From Lentisalinibacter orientalis (GTDB lineage: Bacteria; Pseudomonadota; Gammaproteobacteria; Steroidobacterales; Woeseiaceae): DNA of 64,000 bases. A program made the position numbers and the translations under genes. Under the pieces are notes generated by a model, which did not search any database, was not told the origin of the DNA, and saw nothing but the letters and a program-made list of their open reading frames with translations. Below, piece after piece: positions 32,438 to 40,043 of this stretch (the stretch's first letter is position 1; each line of letters opens with the position of its first letter). Where the stretch lies: assembly GCF_040706535.1 (NCBI RefSeq), contig NZ_JAPDRJ010000001.1:868001-932000 (forward strand), written 5' to 3'.

Positions 32438-33346
32438 TCAGGCGACGTTGCTGCCGCCGTCCTCCTCGAGCCAGTCGTCGACCAGCCGGCGGGCGATGGA
32501 GAGTCGCGGTGGCAGCTTCGGCCAGCCCGCCCGGATCTCGTGACGGGAAAACCAGCGGGCGTCCTCCAGTTCCCCGTCGTTCAGCACGATGTCGCCGGAT
32601 TCCGCGACGGCGCGGAAACCCAGCATCAGCGCGGAGGGGAAGGGCCACGGCTGGGAAGACTCGTAGCGCACCTTGGCCAGCCGCACGTTGGTCTCCTCGA
32701 AGACCTCCCGGCGCACGGCCTCCTCCAGGCTCTCGCCGGGCTCGACGAAGCCGGCGATGGTCGAGTAACGGCCTTCCGGCCAGGTGGGCTGGCGGCCCAG
32801 CAGGCAGCGCTCGCCGGCTTCCACCAGCACGATGATGGCGGGGTCCACCCGCGGGAAGATGCGCCGGCCGCATTCCGGACCCGTGCAGATCCGCGCGTAG
32901 CCGCCGGCATCGGGCTCGGTGGCCGCCCCGCAGTGGCCGCAGTGCCGCTGGGCCTGGTGCCAGAGGATCATGGCGCGGGCGTGGGCCATCAGGCTGGCCT
33001 CGTCCGGAGGCAGGATGCCGCCGAGGGTGCGCAGGTCCCGGTACTCCACGCCGCCGCCGGTCGGCAGCACCGGCTCGTCCACTTCCAGCGCGAACGCCGG
33101 GGCGTCGCGGAACACGCCCAGGAACACCAGGTCCTCGAGCCGGGGCTCCAGGGGAAGGTCCGTATAGCGAAGCAGCCAGGCGCGGCCGTCGGCCTCGGCC
33201 GCGGGGCAGCGGCCCTGCCACACCGGCACGAAGACGGTGCCCGGCCGGGTCAGCGCGTCGCGCTGCCAGTCCTTGTCCACCCGCCGCTCGCCGGCCCGGT
33301 CGACATAGGCGCCGGCGAAAGTGTTGTGGGACAGGGTCGCCGTCAC
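32438..33346 (-). CDS. nudC: NAD(+) diphosphatase / NAD-capped RNA decapping hydrolase NudC
   Basis: 302 aa: N-terminal NudC domain, zinc ribbon (CGHCG at about 136-140 and a CTGPEC pair), Nudix box GFVEPGESLEEAVRREVFEE, and the diagnostic SQPWPFP signature just after it. It hydrolyses NAD(H) and removes NAD caps from RNA. It sits between rraA and the NRDE gene on the same strand, grouping with RNA-turnover control. Confidence 0.95.
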   Translation of the reverse strand: MTATLSHNTFAGAYVDRAGERRVDKDWQRDALTRPGTVFVPVWQGRCPAAEADGRAWLLRYTDLPLEPRLEDLVFLGVFRDAPAFALEVDEPVLPTGGGVEYRDLRTLGGILPPDEASLMAHARAMILWHQAQRHCGHCGAATEPDAGGYARICTGPECGRRIFPRVDPAIIVLVEAGERCLLGRQPTWPEGRYSTIAGFVEPGESLEEAVRREVFEETNVRLAKVRYESSQPWPFPSALMLGFRAVAESGDIVLNDGELEDARWFSRHEIRAGWPKLPPRLSIARRLVDDWLEEDGGSNVA

Positions 33347-33355
33347 GGCGCGCCC

Positions 33356-33835
33356 TCAGACGAGGGCGTCGGCGCTGACCAGGAGCCCGTCCTCGTCGGC
33401 ATAGAGATGGTGGCCGGGCTCGAAGGCGACGCCGGCGAAGGCCACGGTCACGTCACGCTCGCCCCGCCCGAGCTTGCGGCTCTTCAGCGGCATCGTCGCG
33501 AGCGCGCGCACGCCGATGTCGATGCCGGCGATATCCGCGGAATCCCGGATGCAGCCGTTCACCACCACGCCGGCCCAGCCGTTGTCGGCCGCCAGCGCGG
33601 CCAGCTGGTCGCCCAGCAGCGCGCAGCGCATCGAGGCGGCGCCGTCCACCACCAGCACCCGGCCGTCGCCGGGTTCCTCCAGGGCCGAGCGCACCAGCAC
33701 GTTGTCCTCGAAGACGCGCAGGGTGGTGATCGGGCCGCCGAAGGCGGGGCGGCCGCCGTAGGCGCGGAAGATCGGGTCGGCGATATGCACGCGATCCGCG
33801 TGCTCGTCACAAATGTCTGCTGTCTTGATCGTCAT
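33356..33835 (-). CDS. rraA: RraA-like regulator (ribonuclease E activity regulator family)
   Basis: 159 aa from the ATG at 33833-33835 (an in-frame ATG seven codons earlier is possible). It shows the RraA fold: TADICDEH, FGGPITTLRVFEDN, GRVLVVDGAASMRCALLGDQLA, GVVVNGCIRDS, and PLKSRKLGRGERDV. In E. coli RraA binds and inhibits RNase E, and related proteins are aldolases. The match to the trimeric RraA subgroup is good. It lies 9 nt upstream of nudC. Confidence 0.92.
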   Translation of the reverse strand: MTIKTADICDEHADRVHIADPIFRAYGGRPAFGGPITTLRVFEDNVLVRSALEEPGDGRVLVVDGAASMRCALLGDQLAALAADNGWAGVVVNGCIRDSADIAGIDIGVRALATMPLKSRKLGRGERDVTVAFAGVAFEPGHHLYADEDGLLVSADALV

Positions 33836-33859
33836 CTCGGGCTGCCGTTCGTCCAACGA

Positions 33860-33887
33860 GCCCGCCGGTCCCCCGGAACCGGCGGGC
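33860..33887 (-). terminator. Stable hairpin between mscL and rraA
   Basis: Perfect 10-bp stem (GCCCGCCGGT 33860-33869; ACCGGCGGGC 33878-33887) with an 8-nt loop just downstream of the mscL stop. There is no long T tract on the minus strand (TCGTTGG follows), so it may be a weak terminator or a 3'-stabilising hairpin. Confidence 0.5.
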
Positions 33888-33898
33888 CGCTCACTTTA

Positions 33899-34318
33899 TC
33901 AGGTCTGCTTCTGCAGGAGGTCGCGGATCTCGGCGAGGAGCCTCTCCTGGGCGGGCGGTTCCGGCGGAGCTGCCGGCGCTTCCTCTTCCTTCTTTTTCAT
34001 ACGGTTCATGGCACGAACCACCATGAAGATGGCGAACGCCACGATGACGAAATCGAGCAGCGTGTTGATGAATACGCCGTACTTGATGAGTGGCGCACCG
34101 GCCGCTTCTGCCGCCAGCAGCGACTCGAACTTACCCGGACCGAGATTCACGTAGAGATTGGAGAAATCCACACCGCCCATCAGCAGACCGATGGGAGGCA
34201 TGATGACGTCGTTGACGAGAGAGCTGACGATCTTGCCGAAGGCGGCACCGATGACGATGCCGACGGCCATATCGACCACGTTGCCACGCATGGCGAATTT
34301 CTTGAATTCATCGAGCAC
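33899..34318 (-). CDS. mscL: Large-conductance mechanosensitive channel MscL
   Basis: 139 aa with two transmembrane helices: M1 GNVVDMAVGIVIGAAFGKIVSSLVNDVIMPPIG and M2 about 78-105, a periplasmic loop between, and a C-terminal amphipathic helix (ERLLAEIRDLLQKQ) after an Ala/Pro/Glu linker. Homopentamers open under high membrane tension during hypo-osmotic shock. It starts with GTG at 34316-34318, with AGAGGGA upstream. Confidence 0.96.
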   Translation of the reverse strand: MLDEFKKFAMRGNVVDMAVGIVIGAAFGKIVSSLVNDVIMPPIGLLMGGVDFSNLYVNLGPGKFESLLAAEAAGAPLIKYGVFINTLLDFVIVAFAIFMVVRAMNRMKKKEEEAPAAPPEPPAQERLLAEIRDLLQKQT

Positions 34319-34423
34319 GATTGTGTCCCTCTTAATGCTGCACGAGGCAGCCGGTGTCGTTGCTGTCGTGCCGTGTATGCCGGCACAGAGGCATTCTACT
34401 CCCGCCCGGAAGGAAGAGCGGCG

Positions 34424-35011
34424 TCAGCTGCGGACGAAGGTGCCGTGCCCCGGCCGCCGGCTGCGCCCCGTGCGGATCTCGCAGGCCGGGCACTGGTGGA
34501 AATTCAGGCCGTAGCGGTCGTGCAGATAATCCAGGCCGCAGTCGTTGCAGCGCGTGAGGCCCAGGTCGCCGTCACCGCTCAGGGCCTGAAGCAGGTTCCA
34601 GGCCCACTCGAAGCTGAACAGGCAGCGGGGATGCAGCAGCTGGTAGGTCTCGTAGGAGCGGCACGCCCGGTGGCCGTACTCGACGTCGGGGCGTTGCCAG
34701 CGGGCGTACACGCCGTCGCCGGCGAGCTGGAGCAGGCCGCCCTGCACGAACAGGTAGGTGAGCGTGGTCGCCTCCAGCTGGTGGACGGCGTTGCGCACGA
34801 ACGGCACCGTCTGGCGGGGCGACTTGCCCCGCCTGCGCCGCACGCCGCCCCGGCCGGCGGGGAAATAGCGGCTGTAGATCTTGCGGATCCGGTCGTGGGA
34901 CAGCCCGGTGCACAGGCTGATGGTCTGGGTGCGGGCCTCGTGGCCTATCATTCGTAGCGCCAGCTCGAAGCGCAGCCGCTCGGTTTCATAGCGGTCCCGG
35001 GTTGCCTCCAT
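34424..35011 (-). CDS. FlhC-like transcriptional regulator
   Basis: 195 aa from ATG 35009-35011, with GGAGGG upstream; an ATG five codons earlier lacks a ribosome-binding site. As in FlhC (192 aa in E. coli), a helical N-terminal region is followed by a four-Cys zinc site near the C terminus: C-x2-C (CNDC) and C-x2-C (CPAC) separated by about 15 residues. The HTH-like segment TQTISLCTGLSHDRIRKIYSR is at about 33-53. FlhC forms the FlhD4C2 activator of flagellar class II genes, but no flagellar genes lie in the window. The gene is divergent from an FlhD-like gene, not in an flhDC operon. Confidence 0.78.
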   Translation of the reverse strand: MEATRDRYETERLRFELALRMIGHEARTQTISLCTGLSHDRIRKIYSRYFPAGRGGVRRRRGKSPRQTVPFVRNAVHQLEATTLTYLFVQGGLLQLAGDGVYARWQRPDVEYGHRACRSYETYQLLHPRCLFSFEWAWNLLQALSGDGDLGLTRCNDCGLDYLHDRYGLNFHQCPACEIRTGRSRRPGHGTFVRS

Positions 35012-35137
35012 CCATTTGCCCTCCATTTATGTAATTTTTAGAACATATATGACATCATTTTTCCGCTAGGATCACAAATGAGAAAAATAGACCAATATGG
35101 TCAATAAGTCATAGATAGGGCAACCAGGGGGTGGGGC
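35012..35137. promoter_or_regulatory. AT-rich divergent control region between FlhC-like and FlhD-like genes
   Basis: This 126-nt segment is strikingly AT-rich relative to the window (runs such as GTAATTTTTAGAACATATAT and AATGAGAAAAATAG). It contains a palindrome GACCA-ATA-TGGTC at 35090-35102 and several TATATG/CATATA-like hexamers suited to -10 elements on both strands. It probably drives both divergent genes and is a good candidate for H-NS-like silencing or for autoregulation. Confidence 0.6.
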
Positions 35138-35761
35138 ATGGCTTACAGGGCACTGGACGACAACGATCTGCGGCATCTCGCCGCCATTAACCGCAGCTAT
35201 CTCGAGTTCCTCGGCAGCAACGACCGGTACGCCGCGCGACAGCTGGAACGCCTGGAGCCGGCGGCCCGGGAGATGGTGCGGCGGCTCACGCCGGAACACC
35301 GGGCCGAGGCCGCCAGCAGCCCGTTCCTGCTGTGCAGCGTCCGCGCGGTGGACGTCGGCGGCGGCGCGGATCCCGGCACCTTCGAGCTGTTCCGCGGCAC
35401 GGCGCCCAGTGTGGAGCTGGTGCTCTACATGAGCCTGTCGCTGCTGCGGCGGCTCGCCTGGCGGCGGCCCTTCGCGGCGCGTCTGCTCGGCGGGGTGGAC
35501 GCGGCCTGGTGCGACGAGCTCGCCGGCCTGGACGAACCGGCGCTTGCGGCCGTCGCCCATGCCCAGGCAGCCCGGCTGCGCCCGGTGCATGCGTCCGTGG
35601 CCGGATTCTGGCCCGAGCTGCTGCGCTGCGCGGAGCTGGTGCCGCTGCGTCGCCGCGCAGTGCGGGCGGCCGGGCTGCAGCTGCAGCAGCGCCTGCCTGC
35701 CACGCTGCCGCTCAGGGCCGCGGCCTCGCGCCTGCAGGCAGCGCGCCGGCGCTCCGGCTGA
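35138..35761 (+). CDS. FlhD-like protein with C-terminal extension
   Basis: 207 aa. The first about 70 residues match the spacing of FlhD motifs as I recall them: IN-x-SYL (17-22), helical region, RRLTP (48-52) and FLLC (63-66) with a Cys like FlhD Cys65. FlhD is about 116-119 aa; here residues about 75-207 form an extra Ala/Leu/Arg-rich helical part. FlhD pairs with FlhC in the FlhD4C2 activator, and the divergent neighbour is FlhC-like, which strongly supports the assignment. The start has GGGGGTGGGG upstream. The target genes are unknown. Confidence 0.6.
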   Translation: MAYRALDDNDLRHLAAINRSYLEFLGSNDRYAARQLERLEPAAREMVRRLTPEHRAEAASSPFLLCSVRAVDVGGGADPGTFELFRGTAPSVELVLYMSLSLLRRLAWRRPFAARLLGGVDAAWCDELAGLDEPALAAVAHAQAARLRPVHASVAGFWPELLRCAELVPLRRRAVRAAGLQLQQRLPATLPLRAAASRLQAARRRSG

Positions 35762-35772
35762 CGGGCCGGCGA

Positions 35773-36396
35773 CTATCCCGGCCCGACTATCTCGGCCCGG
35801 TAATAGTGCCAGAGCATCCGGGCGGCCACCGCCCGGCGCGGCCGCCAGCGCTCGCCGCCGGCCGCGAGTTCCGCCGTATCCGCGTCCGGCAGCAGCCGCT
35901 CGATGGCCCGTTCCAGCGCGAGGTCCCCGGGCGGCCAGACGTCGCGCCGGCGCATCGCCGCCATGACGTAGGCGCCGGCCGTCCAGGGACCGATGCCGGG
36001 CAGCGCGGTCAGCGTCGCGATGGCATCTTCGTCCCCGGCCCGGGCCAGCGCGGCGAAGGACAGCCGCCGGCTCTGCACCGCGTCGCCCAGCGCATGGCAG
36101 TAGCGGGCCTTCTGCCGGGTCATGCCCAGGCGATGCAGCCGCTCCGGCCCTGCCGCCACCAGGCGCCGCGCGGAGATTCCGCCCAGTTCGCTGCGGATAC
36201 GGCGGTACAGCGTCGCCGCCGCGGCCAGCGACACCTGCTGTTCCAGGATGATCCGCACGAGCGTCTCGATGCCCTCCGGCCGGCGCCAGAAGGCGGGGAT
36301 GCCGTGGCGCCGTACCACGGGCCGGAACTCCGGCGCGGCCCGGGCCAGCGCCCGCACCTCCCGGGGGAATTCGGCCGTGTCGATGCGCTGGTCCAT
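35773..36396 (-). CDS. HhH-GPD DNA glycosylase (AlkA / 3-methyladenine DNA glycosylase II-like)
   Basis: About 207 aa. The helix-hairpin-helix LTALPGIGPWTAGAYVMAAM is followed by RRDVWPPGDLALERAI, with the catalytic Asp in the usual position, and the family's ILEQQVSLAAAATLYRR is in the N-terminal half. It excises alkylated bases in base-excision repair. It lacks the N-terminal beta-domain of E. coli AlkA, matching the short bacterial type. ATG at 36396 (or 36411). Convergent with the FlhD-like gene and divergent from the ABC exporter. Confidence 0.9.
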   Translation of the reverse strand: MDQRIDTAEFPREVRALARAAPEFRPVVRRHGIPAFWRRPEGIETLVRIILEQQVSLAAAATLYRRIRSELGGISARRLVAAGPERLHRLGMTRQKARYCHALGDAVQSRRLSFAALARAGDEDAIATLTALPGIGPWTAGAYVMAAMRRRDVWPPGDLALERAIERLLPDADTAELAAGGERWRPRRAVAARMLWHYYRAEIVGPG

Positions 36397-36417
36397 GCGG
36401 CGCTCCCTCATAGGTTC

Positions 36418-36423
36418 TACAAT
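36418..36423 (+). promoter_or_regulatory. Candidate -10 element very close to the ABC transporter start
   Basis: TACAAT (5 of 6 to TATAAT) ends 8 nt before the ATG at 36432, and no Shine-Dalgarno is visible in between. If used, transcription would begin essentially at the start codon, giving a leaderless mRNA. No convincing -35 is present, so this is tentative. Confidence 0.3.
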
Positions 36424-36431
36424 GGCACGTT

Positions 36432-37394
36432 ATGCGTGCACTCAGTATCCGGGACCTCAGGAAGGTCTATCCCAACGGCGTGGAGGCGCTGAAGGGCATC
36501 AATTTCGAGGTGGAGGAGGGCGACTTCTATGCGCTCCTCGGGCCGAACGGCGCCGGCAAAACGACGGCCATCGGCATCATCACCTCGCTGGTGAACAAGA
36601 CCAGCGGCGAGGTCCGTATCTACGGCCACAGTATCGACGACGAGCTGGAACAGGCAAAGGCCTGCCTCGGGCTCGTGCCCCAGGAGATCAACCTGAACCT
36701 GTTCGAGAAGGTCCTGAATACGGTGGCGAACCAGGGCGGCTACTACGGGCTGCCGCGCAAGCTCGCCTACGAGCGCGCGGAGCGCTATCTCACCGAGCTG
36801 AAGCTCTGGGACCGGCGCAACGACATCGCCCGCAACCTCTCCGGCGGCATGAAACGGCGGCTGATGATCGCCCGTGCGCTGGTCCACGAGCCGAAGCTGC
36901 TGATCCTCGACGAGCCCACCGCCGGCGTCGACATCGAGATCCGCCGCTCGATGTGGAACTTCCTGCAGAAGATCAACGCCGAGGGCACGACCATCATCCT
37001 CACCACCCATTACCTGGAAGAGGCCGAGAGCCTGTGCCGACACGTGGCCATCATCGACGAGGGCCGCATCATCGAGGATGCCAGCATGGCGGACGTGCTG
37101 CGCAAGCTGAACCGGGAGGTGTTCGTGCTGACGCCCGCCGAGCCGCTGGATGCCGCGCCCGGGCTGGAGCCGTTCGAGCTCACGCTGCGCCCCGACGGCG
37201 ACCTGGAGGTGGTGCTGGAGAAGCGCGAGAGCCTGAACGAGGTGTTCGCCGCCCTGTCGGAGGCGGGCGTGCGCGTGGTCAGCATGCGCAACAAGGCCAA
37301 CCGGCTGGAGGAGCTGTTCATGGGGCTGGTGGAGAACAAGGGCGCGGCGGCCGAGATGAAAGCGGCGGCGCGGGCCGCGGCGGCGGAGGCCTGA
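36432..37394 (+). CDS. ABC-2 type exporter, ATP-binding subunit (YadG-like)
   Basis: 320 aa. Walker A GPNGAGKTT (about 38-46), Q-loop VPQEINLNLF, signature NLSGGMKRRLMIARAL, Walker B LLILDEPTAGVD, H-loop TTHYLEEAE. After the nucleotide-binding domain an extended C-terminal domain (about 230-320) ends in an Ala/Glu-rich helix. It pairs with the membrane subunit gene starting 3 nt downstream. Orthologous YadGH exporters have no firmly assigned substrate. Confidence 0.93.
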   Translation: MRALSIRDLRKVYPNGVEALKGINFEVEEGDFYALLGPNGAGKTTAIGIITSLVNKTSGEVRIYGHSIDDELEQAKACLGLVPQEINLNLFEKVLNTVANQGGYYGLPRKLAYERAERYLTELKLWDRRNDIARNLSGGMKRRLMIARALVHEPKLLILDEPTAGVDIEIRRSMWNFLQKINAEGTTIILTTHYLEEAESLCRHVAIIDEGRIIEDASMADVLRKLNREVFVLTPAEPLDAAPGLEPFELTLRPDGDLEVVLEKRESLNEVFAALSEAGVRVVSMRNKANRLEELFMGLVENKGAAAEMKAAARAAAAEA

Positions 37395-37396
37395 GC

Positions 37397-38170
37397 ATGG
37401 ACCTGCGTGCCAACTGGGTCGGCCTGCAGACCATCGTGTACAAGGAATTCACCCGGGTGATCCGCATCTGGGTGCAGACCATCGTGCCGCCGGCCATCAC
37501 GATGACGCTGTACTTCATTATCTTCGGCACGCTCATCGGCAAGCGCATCGGCGCGATGGACGGCTACAACTACATGCAGTACATCGCGCCGGGGCTGATC
37601 ATGATGTCGGTGATCACCAACTCCTACGGCAACGTGGTCTCCTCGTTCTTCGGCGCCAAGTTCGGCCGCCACATCGAGGAGATGCTGGTCTCGCCCATGT
37701 CGAACGCCACCATCATCCTGGGCCACGTGGCCGGCGGCGTCGTGCGCGGGCTCATGGTGGGCGCGCTGGTGTCCGTCATCGCGCTGGCCTTCACGCGGCT
37801 GACGGTGCAGCACCCGTTCGTCACCTTCTCCATGGTGATACTCACCTCGGTGGTGTTCTCCCTGGCGGGTTTCATCAACGCCGTCTTCGCGAAGAAGTTC
37901 GACGACATCTCGATCATCCCCACCTTCGTGCTGACGCCGCTCACCTATCTCGGCGGCGTGTTCTACTCCATCTCGTTGCTGCCCGAGTTCTGGCAGAAGG
38001 TCTCGCTGGCCAACCCCATCCTGTACATGGTGAATGCCTTCCGCTACGGGGTGCTCGGCGCCTCGGACATCCCCATCGGCATCGCGTATCTCATCGTCTG
38101 CGGTTTCGTCGTGCTGCTGTTCACCGTGAGCCTCGTGCTGATGAACCGGGGCGTGGGCATCCGGGAGTAG
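37397..38170 (+). CDS. ABC-2 type exporter, permease subunit (YadH-like)
   Basis: 257 aa with six transmembrane helices. An N-terminal amphipathic segment (LQTIVYKEFTRVIRIWVQTIVPP) is followed by TLYFIIFGTLIG, VTNSYGNVVSSFFGAKFGRHIEE, and the ABC-2 motif PLTYLGGVFYSISLLPEFWQ near the C terminus. It forms an exporter with the preceding ATPase (ATG at 37397, 2 nt after the ATPase stop). The substrate is unknown. Confidence 0.93.
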   Translation: MDLRANWVGLQTIVYKEFTRVIRIWVQTIVPPAITMTLYFIIFGTLIGKRIGAMDGYNYMQYIAPGLIMMSVITNSYGNVVSSFFGAKFGRHIEEMLVSPMSNATIILGHVAGGVVRGLMVGALVSVIALAFTRLTVQHPFVTFSMVILTSVVFSLAGFINAVFAKKFDDISIIPTFVLTPLTYLGGVFYSISLLPEFWQKVSLANPILYMVNAFRYGVLGASDIPIGIAYLIVCGFVVLLFTVSLVLMNRGVGIRE

Positions 38171-38174
38171 GGCC

Positions 38175-38882
38175 GTGTGCGGACGATTCGCGTTCTATTC
38201 CGCCCGCGAGGCCATGGCCGCGGTGTTCGGCGTGGACGATCCGCCGCCCATCGAGCCCCGTTACAACATCGCGCCCACCCAGCACGTGCCCGTCATCCGC
38301 GCCGGCGAGGACGGCGCGCGCTACGTCGCCATGCTGCGCTGGGGACTGGTGCCGTTCTGGGCGAAGGACACGAAGATCGGCAACCGGCTCATCAACGCCC
38401 GTGCAGAGACCGCCGCCGACAAGCCCGCCTTCCGCGCGGCCTGGAGCCGGCGCCGCTGTCTCGTGCCCGCCGACGGCTTCTACGAGTGGCGCGCAGGCTC
38501 CGATGGCAAGACGCCCTGGTTCGTGTCGGCGGCCGCCGGCGAGCCTTTCGCCATGGCGGGGCTGTGGGAGCACTGGGAACCGAAGGCAGGTGCAGACGCG
38601 AAAGCCGAGGGCCCGCTGGAGACCTTCACCATCCTGACGACCGCGCCCACCGACCTCATGGCCCGGCTGCACGACCGCATGCCGCTGGTGCTGGGCCCCG
38701 AGCGTTCGGCCGCGTGGCTCGCGGGCGAAGACCCGGCCGGCGACGGCCGCTCTCTGGCCGACCCGGGCGTGGCGCTGCGCGCCTGGCCGGTCAGCCGCCG
38801 CGTGAACAGCCCGCGTAACGAGGATGCGTCGCTGGTGGAGGCCGCCGGCGACGAGCGCCTGGACGAGACCGGATCAGGCTGA
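38175..38882 (+). CDS. SRAP domain protein (YedK/HMCES-like abasic-site crosslinker)
   Basis: 235 aa starting with GTG at 38175. The initiator is followed by Cys2 (MCGRFAFY), the catalytic residue that forms a thiazolidine crosslink with abasic sites. Further SRAP residues are visible: RYNIAPTQ, GFYEW with the catalytic Glu, and HDRMP with the His. It shields abasic sites in single-stranded DNA during replication. It lies 4 nt after the exporter permease and overlaps the metB-like gene by 9 nt, convergent. Confidence 0.93.
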   Translation: MCGRFAFYSAREAMAAVFGVDDPPPIEPRYNIAPTQHVPVIRAGEDGARYVAMLRWGLVPFWAKDTKIGNRLINARAETAADKPAFRAAWSRRRCLVPADGFYEWRAGSDGKTPWFVSAAAGEPFAMAGLWEHWEPKAGADAKAEGPLETFTILTTAPTDLMARLHDRMPLVLGPERSAAWLAGEDPAGDGRSLADPGVALRAWPVSRRVNSPRNEDASLVEAAGDERLDETGSG

Positions 38883-40043
38883 GATCGCCCGCTCGAGGTC
38901 GGCCAGCAGGTCGTCCGGATGCTCCAGGCCCACCGACAGGCGCAGCAGGTCGTCCGGCGTCAGCGTCCCGGGTCCCTCCACCGGCGCGCGATGTTCGATC
39001 AGGCTCTCGACGCCGCCGAGGCTGGTCGCCTGCGTGAACAGCCGCGTGCGTCCCGCGACCGCCTTCGCCTGCTCCGCGCCGCCGGCCATGCGGACGGACA
39101 GCATGGCGCCCAGGGGCAGCGCGCTTCCGGTCTCCTCCAGGAGACTCTGGCGAACGGCCAGCGCATGGCCGGGATGCTCCGGCAGACCCGGGTAGAGCAC
39201 TGCGCTCACCGCCTCGTGTCCGGCGAGCGCCCCGGCGATGCGCAGGGCCCCCGCCGACTGGCCGCGGACCCGCACGGCCAGCGTGGCGAGGCTGCGCAGC
39301 AACAGCCAGCAATCGAAGGGCGAGGGACTCGCCCCGGCGACGCGCTGCTGGCGGCGCACCGCCTCCATGACGGGGCCGTGCCGGCCGATGACCGCCCCGC
39401 CCATGAGATCGCTGTGGCCGCCGAGATACTTGGTCGTGCTGTGCATCACGAGGTCGGCGCCGAGGGCCAGGGGCTGCTGGATCACCGGCGTGGCCAGCGT
39501 GTTGTCGCAGGCCAGCAGCGCGCCGGCCGCGTGGGCCGCCTCCGCGATGGCACGTACGTCGCTCACCCGCAGCAGCGGGTTCGAAGGCGTCTCCAGCCAG
39601 ACGAGTTCGGTGCGCCCCGTGATGGCGGCCCGTACCGCCTGCAGGTCGGAGGTGTCGACGAAGCGGGTGACGATGCCCCAGCGCGGGGCCAGCTCCGTCA
39701 GCTGCTGGCGGGTGCCCCAGTACGCGTCCTCGGTGCAGACGATCTCGCTGCCCTCCGGCAGGGCGGAGAAAACGGCGAACGAGGCGGCGGAGCCGGAGGC
39801 GAAGGCCACCGCGGCGTCGCCTCCTTCCAGCGCGGCCAGCGCGGCTTCCGCCTGCAGCCGGTTCGGCGAGTCGTCGCGGATGTAGGACAGCCCGGCCGGA
39901 TTGCCGCGCCGGAAAGTGGTGGCCGGCTGCCAGCCGGTCACCGCGGCGCCGGTGGCCGGGTCCGGTTCCCGGCCGGCATGGACGCCCAGCGTCTCCAGGT
40001 GCAGAGGCCGGTCGCGCCCGCTATCGTCGTGGCGGTCGCTCAA
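38874..40043 (-). CDS. Cys/Met metabolism PLP enzyme (cystathionine gamma-synthase-like)
   Basis: 389 aa. The PLP lysine lies in HSTTKYLGGHSDLMGG; other family segments are FASGSAASFAVFSAL and WLETPSNPLLRVSD. It belongs to the trans-sulfuration family (MetB, MetC, MetZ); cystathionine gamma-synthase is the closest by feel, but exact specificity is uncertain. No ATG is near the domain start; TTG at 40041-40043 overlapping the stop of the DegV-fusion gene (TTGA) is the likely initiator, the second such case in this window. Confidence 0.85.
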   Translation of the reverse strand: MSDRHDDSGRDRPLHLETLGVHAGREPDPATGAAVTGWQPATTFRRGNPAGLSYIRDDSPNRLQAEAALAALEGGDAAVAFASGSAASFAVFSALPEGSEIVCTEDAYWGTRQQLTELAPRWGIVTRFVDTSDLQAVRAAITGRTELVWLETPSNPLLRVSDVRAIAEAAHAAGALLACDNTLATPVIQQPLALGADLVMHSTTKYLGGHSDLMGGAVIGRHGPVMEAVRRQQRVAGASPSPFDCWLLLRSLATLAVRVRGQSAGALRIAGALAGHEAVSAVLYPGLPEHPGHALAVRQSLLEETGSALPLGAMLSVRMAGGAEQAKAVAGRTRLFTQATSLGGVESLIEHRAPVEGPGTLTPDDLLRLSVGLEHPDDLLADLERAISA

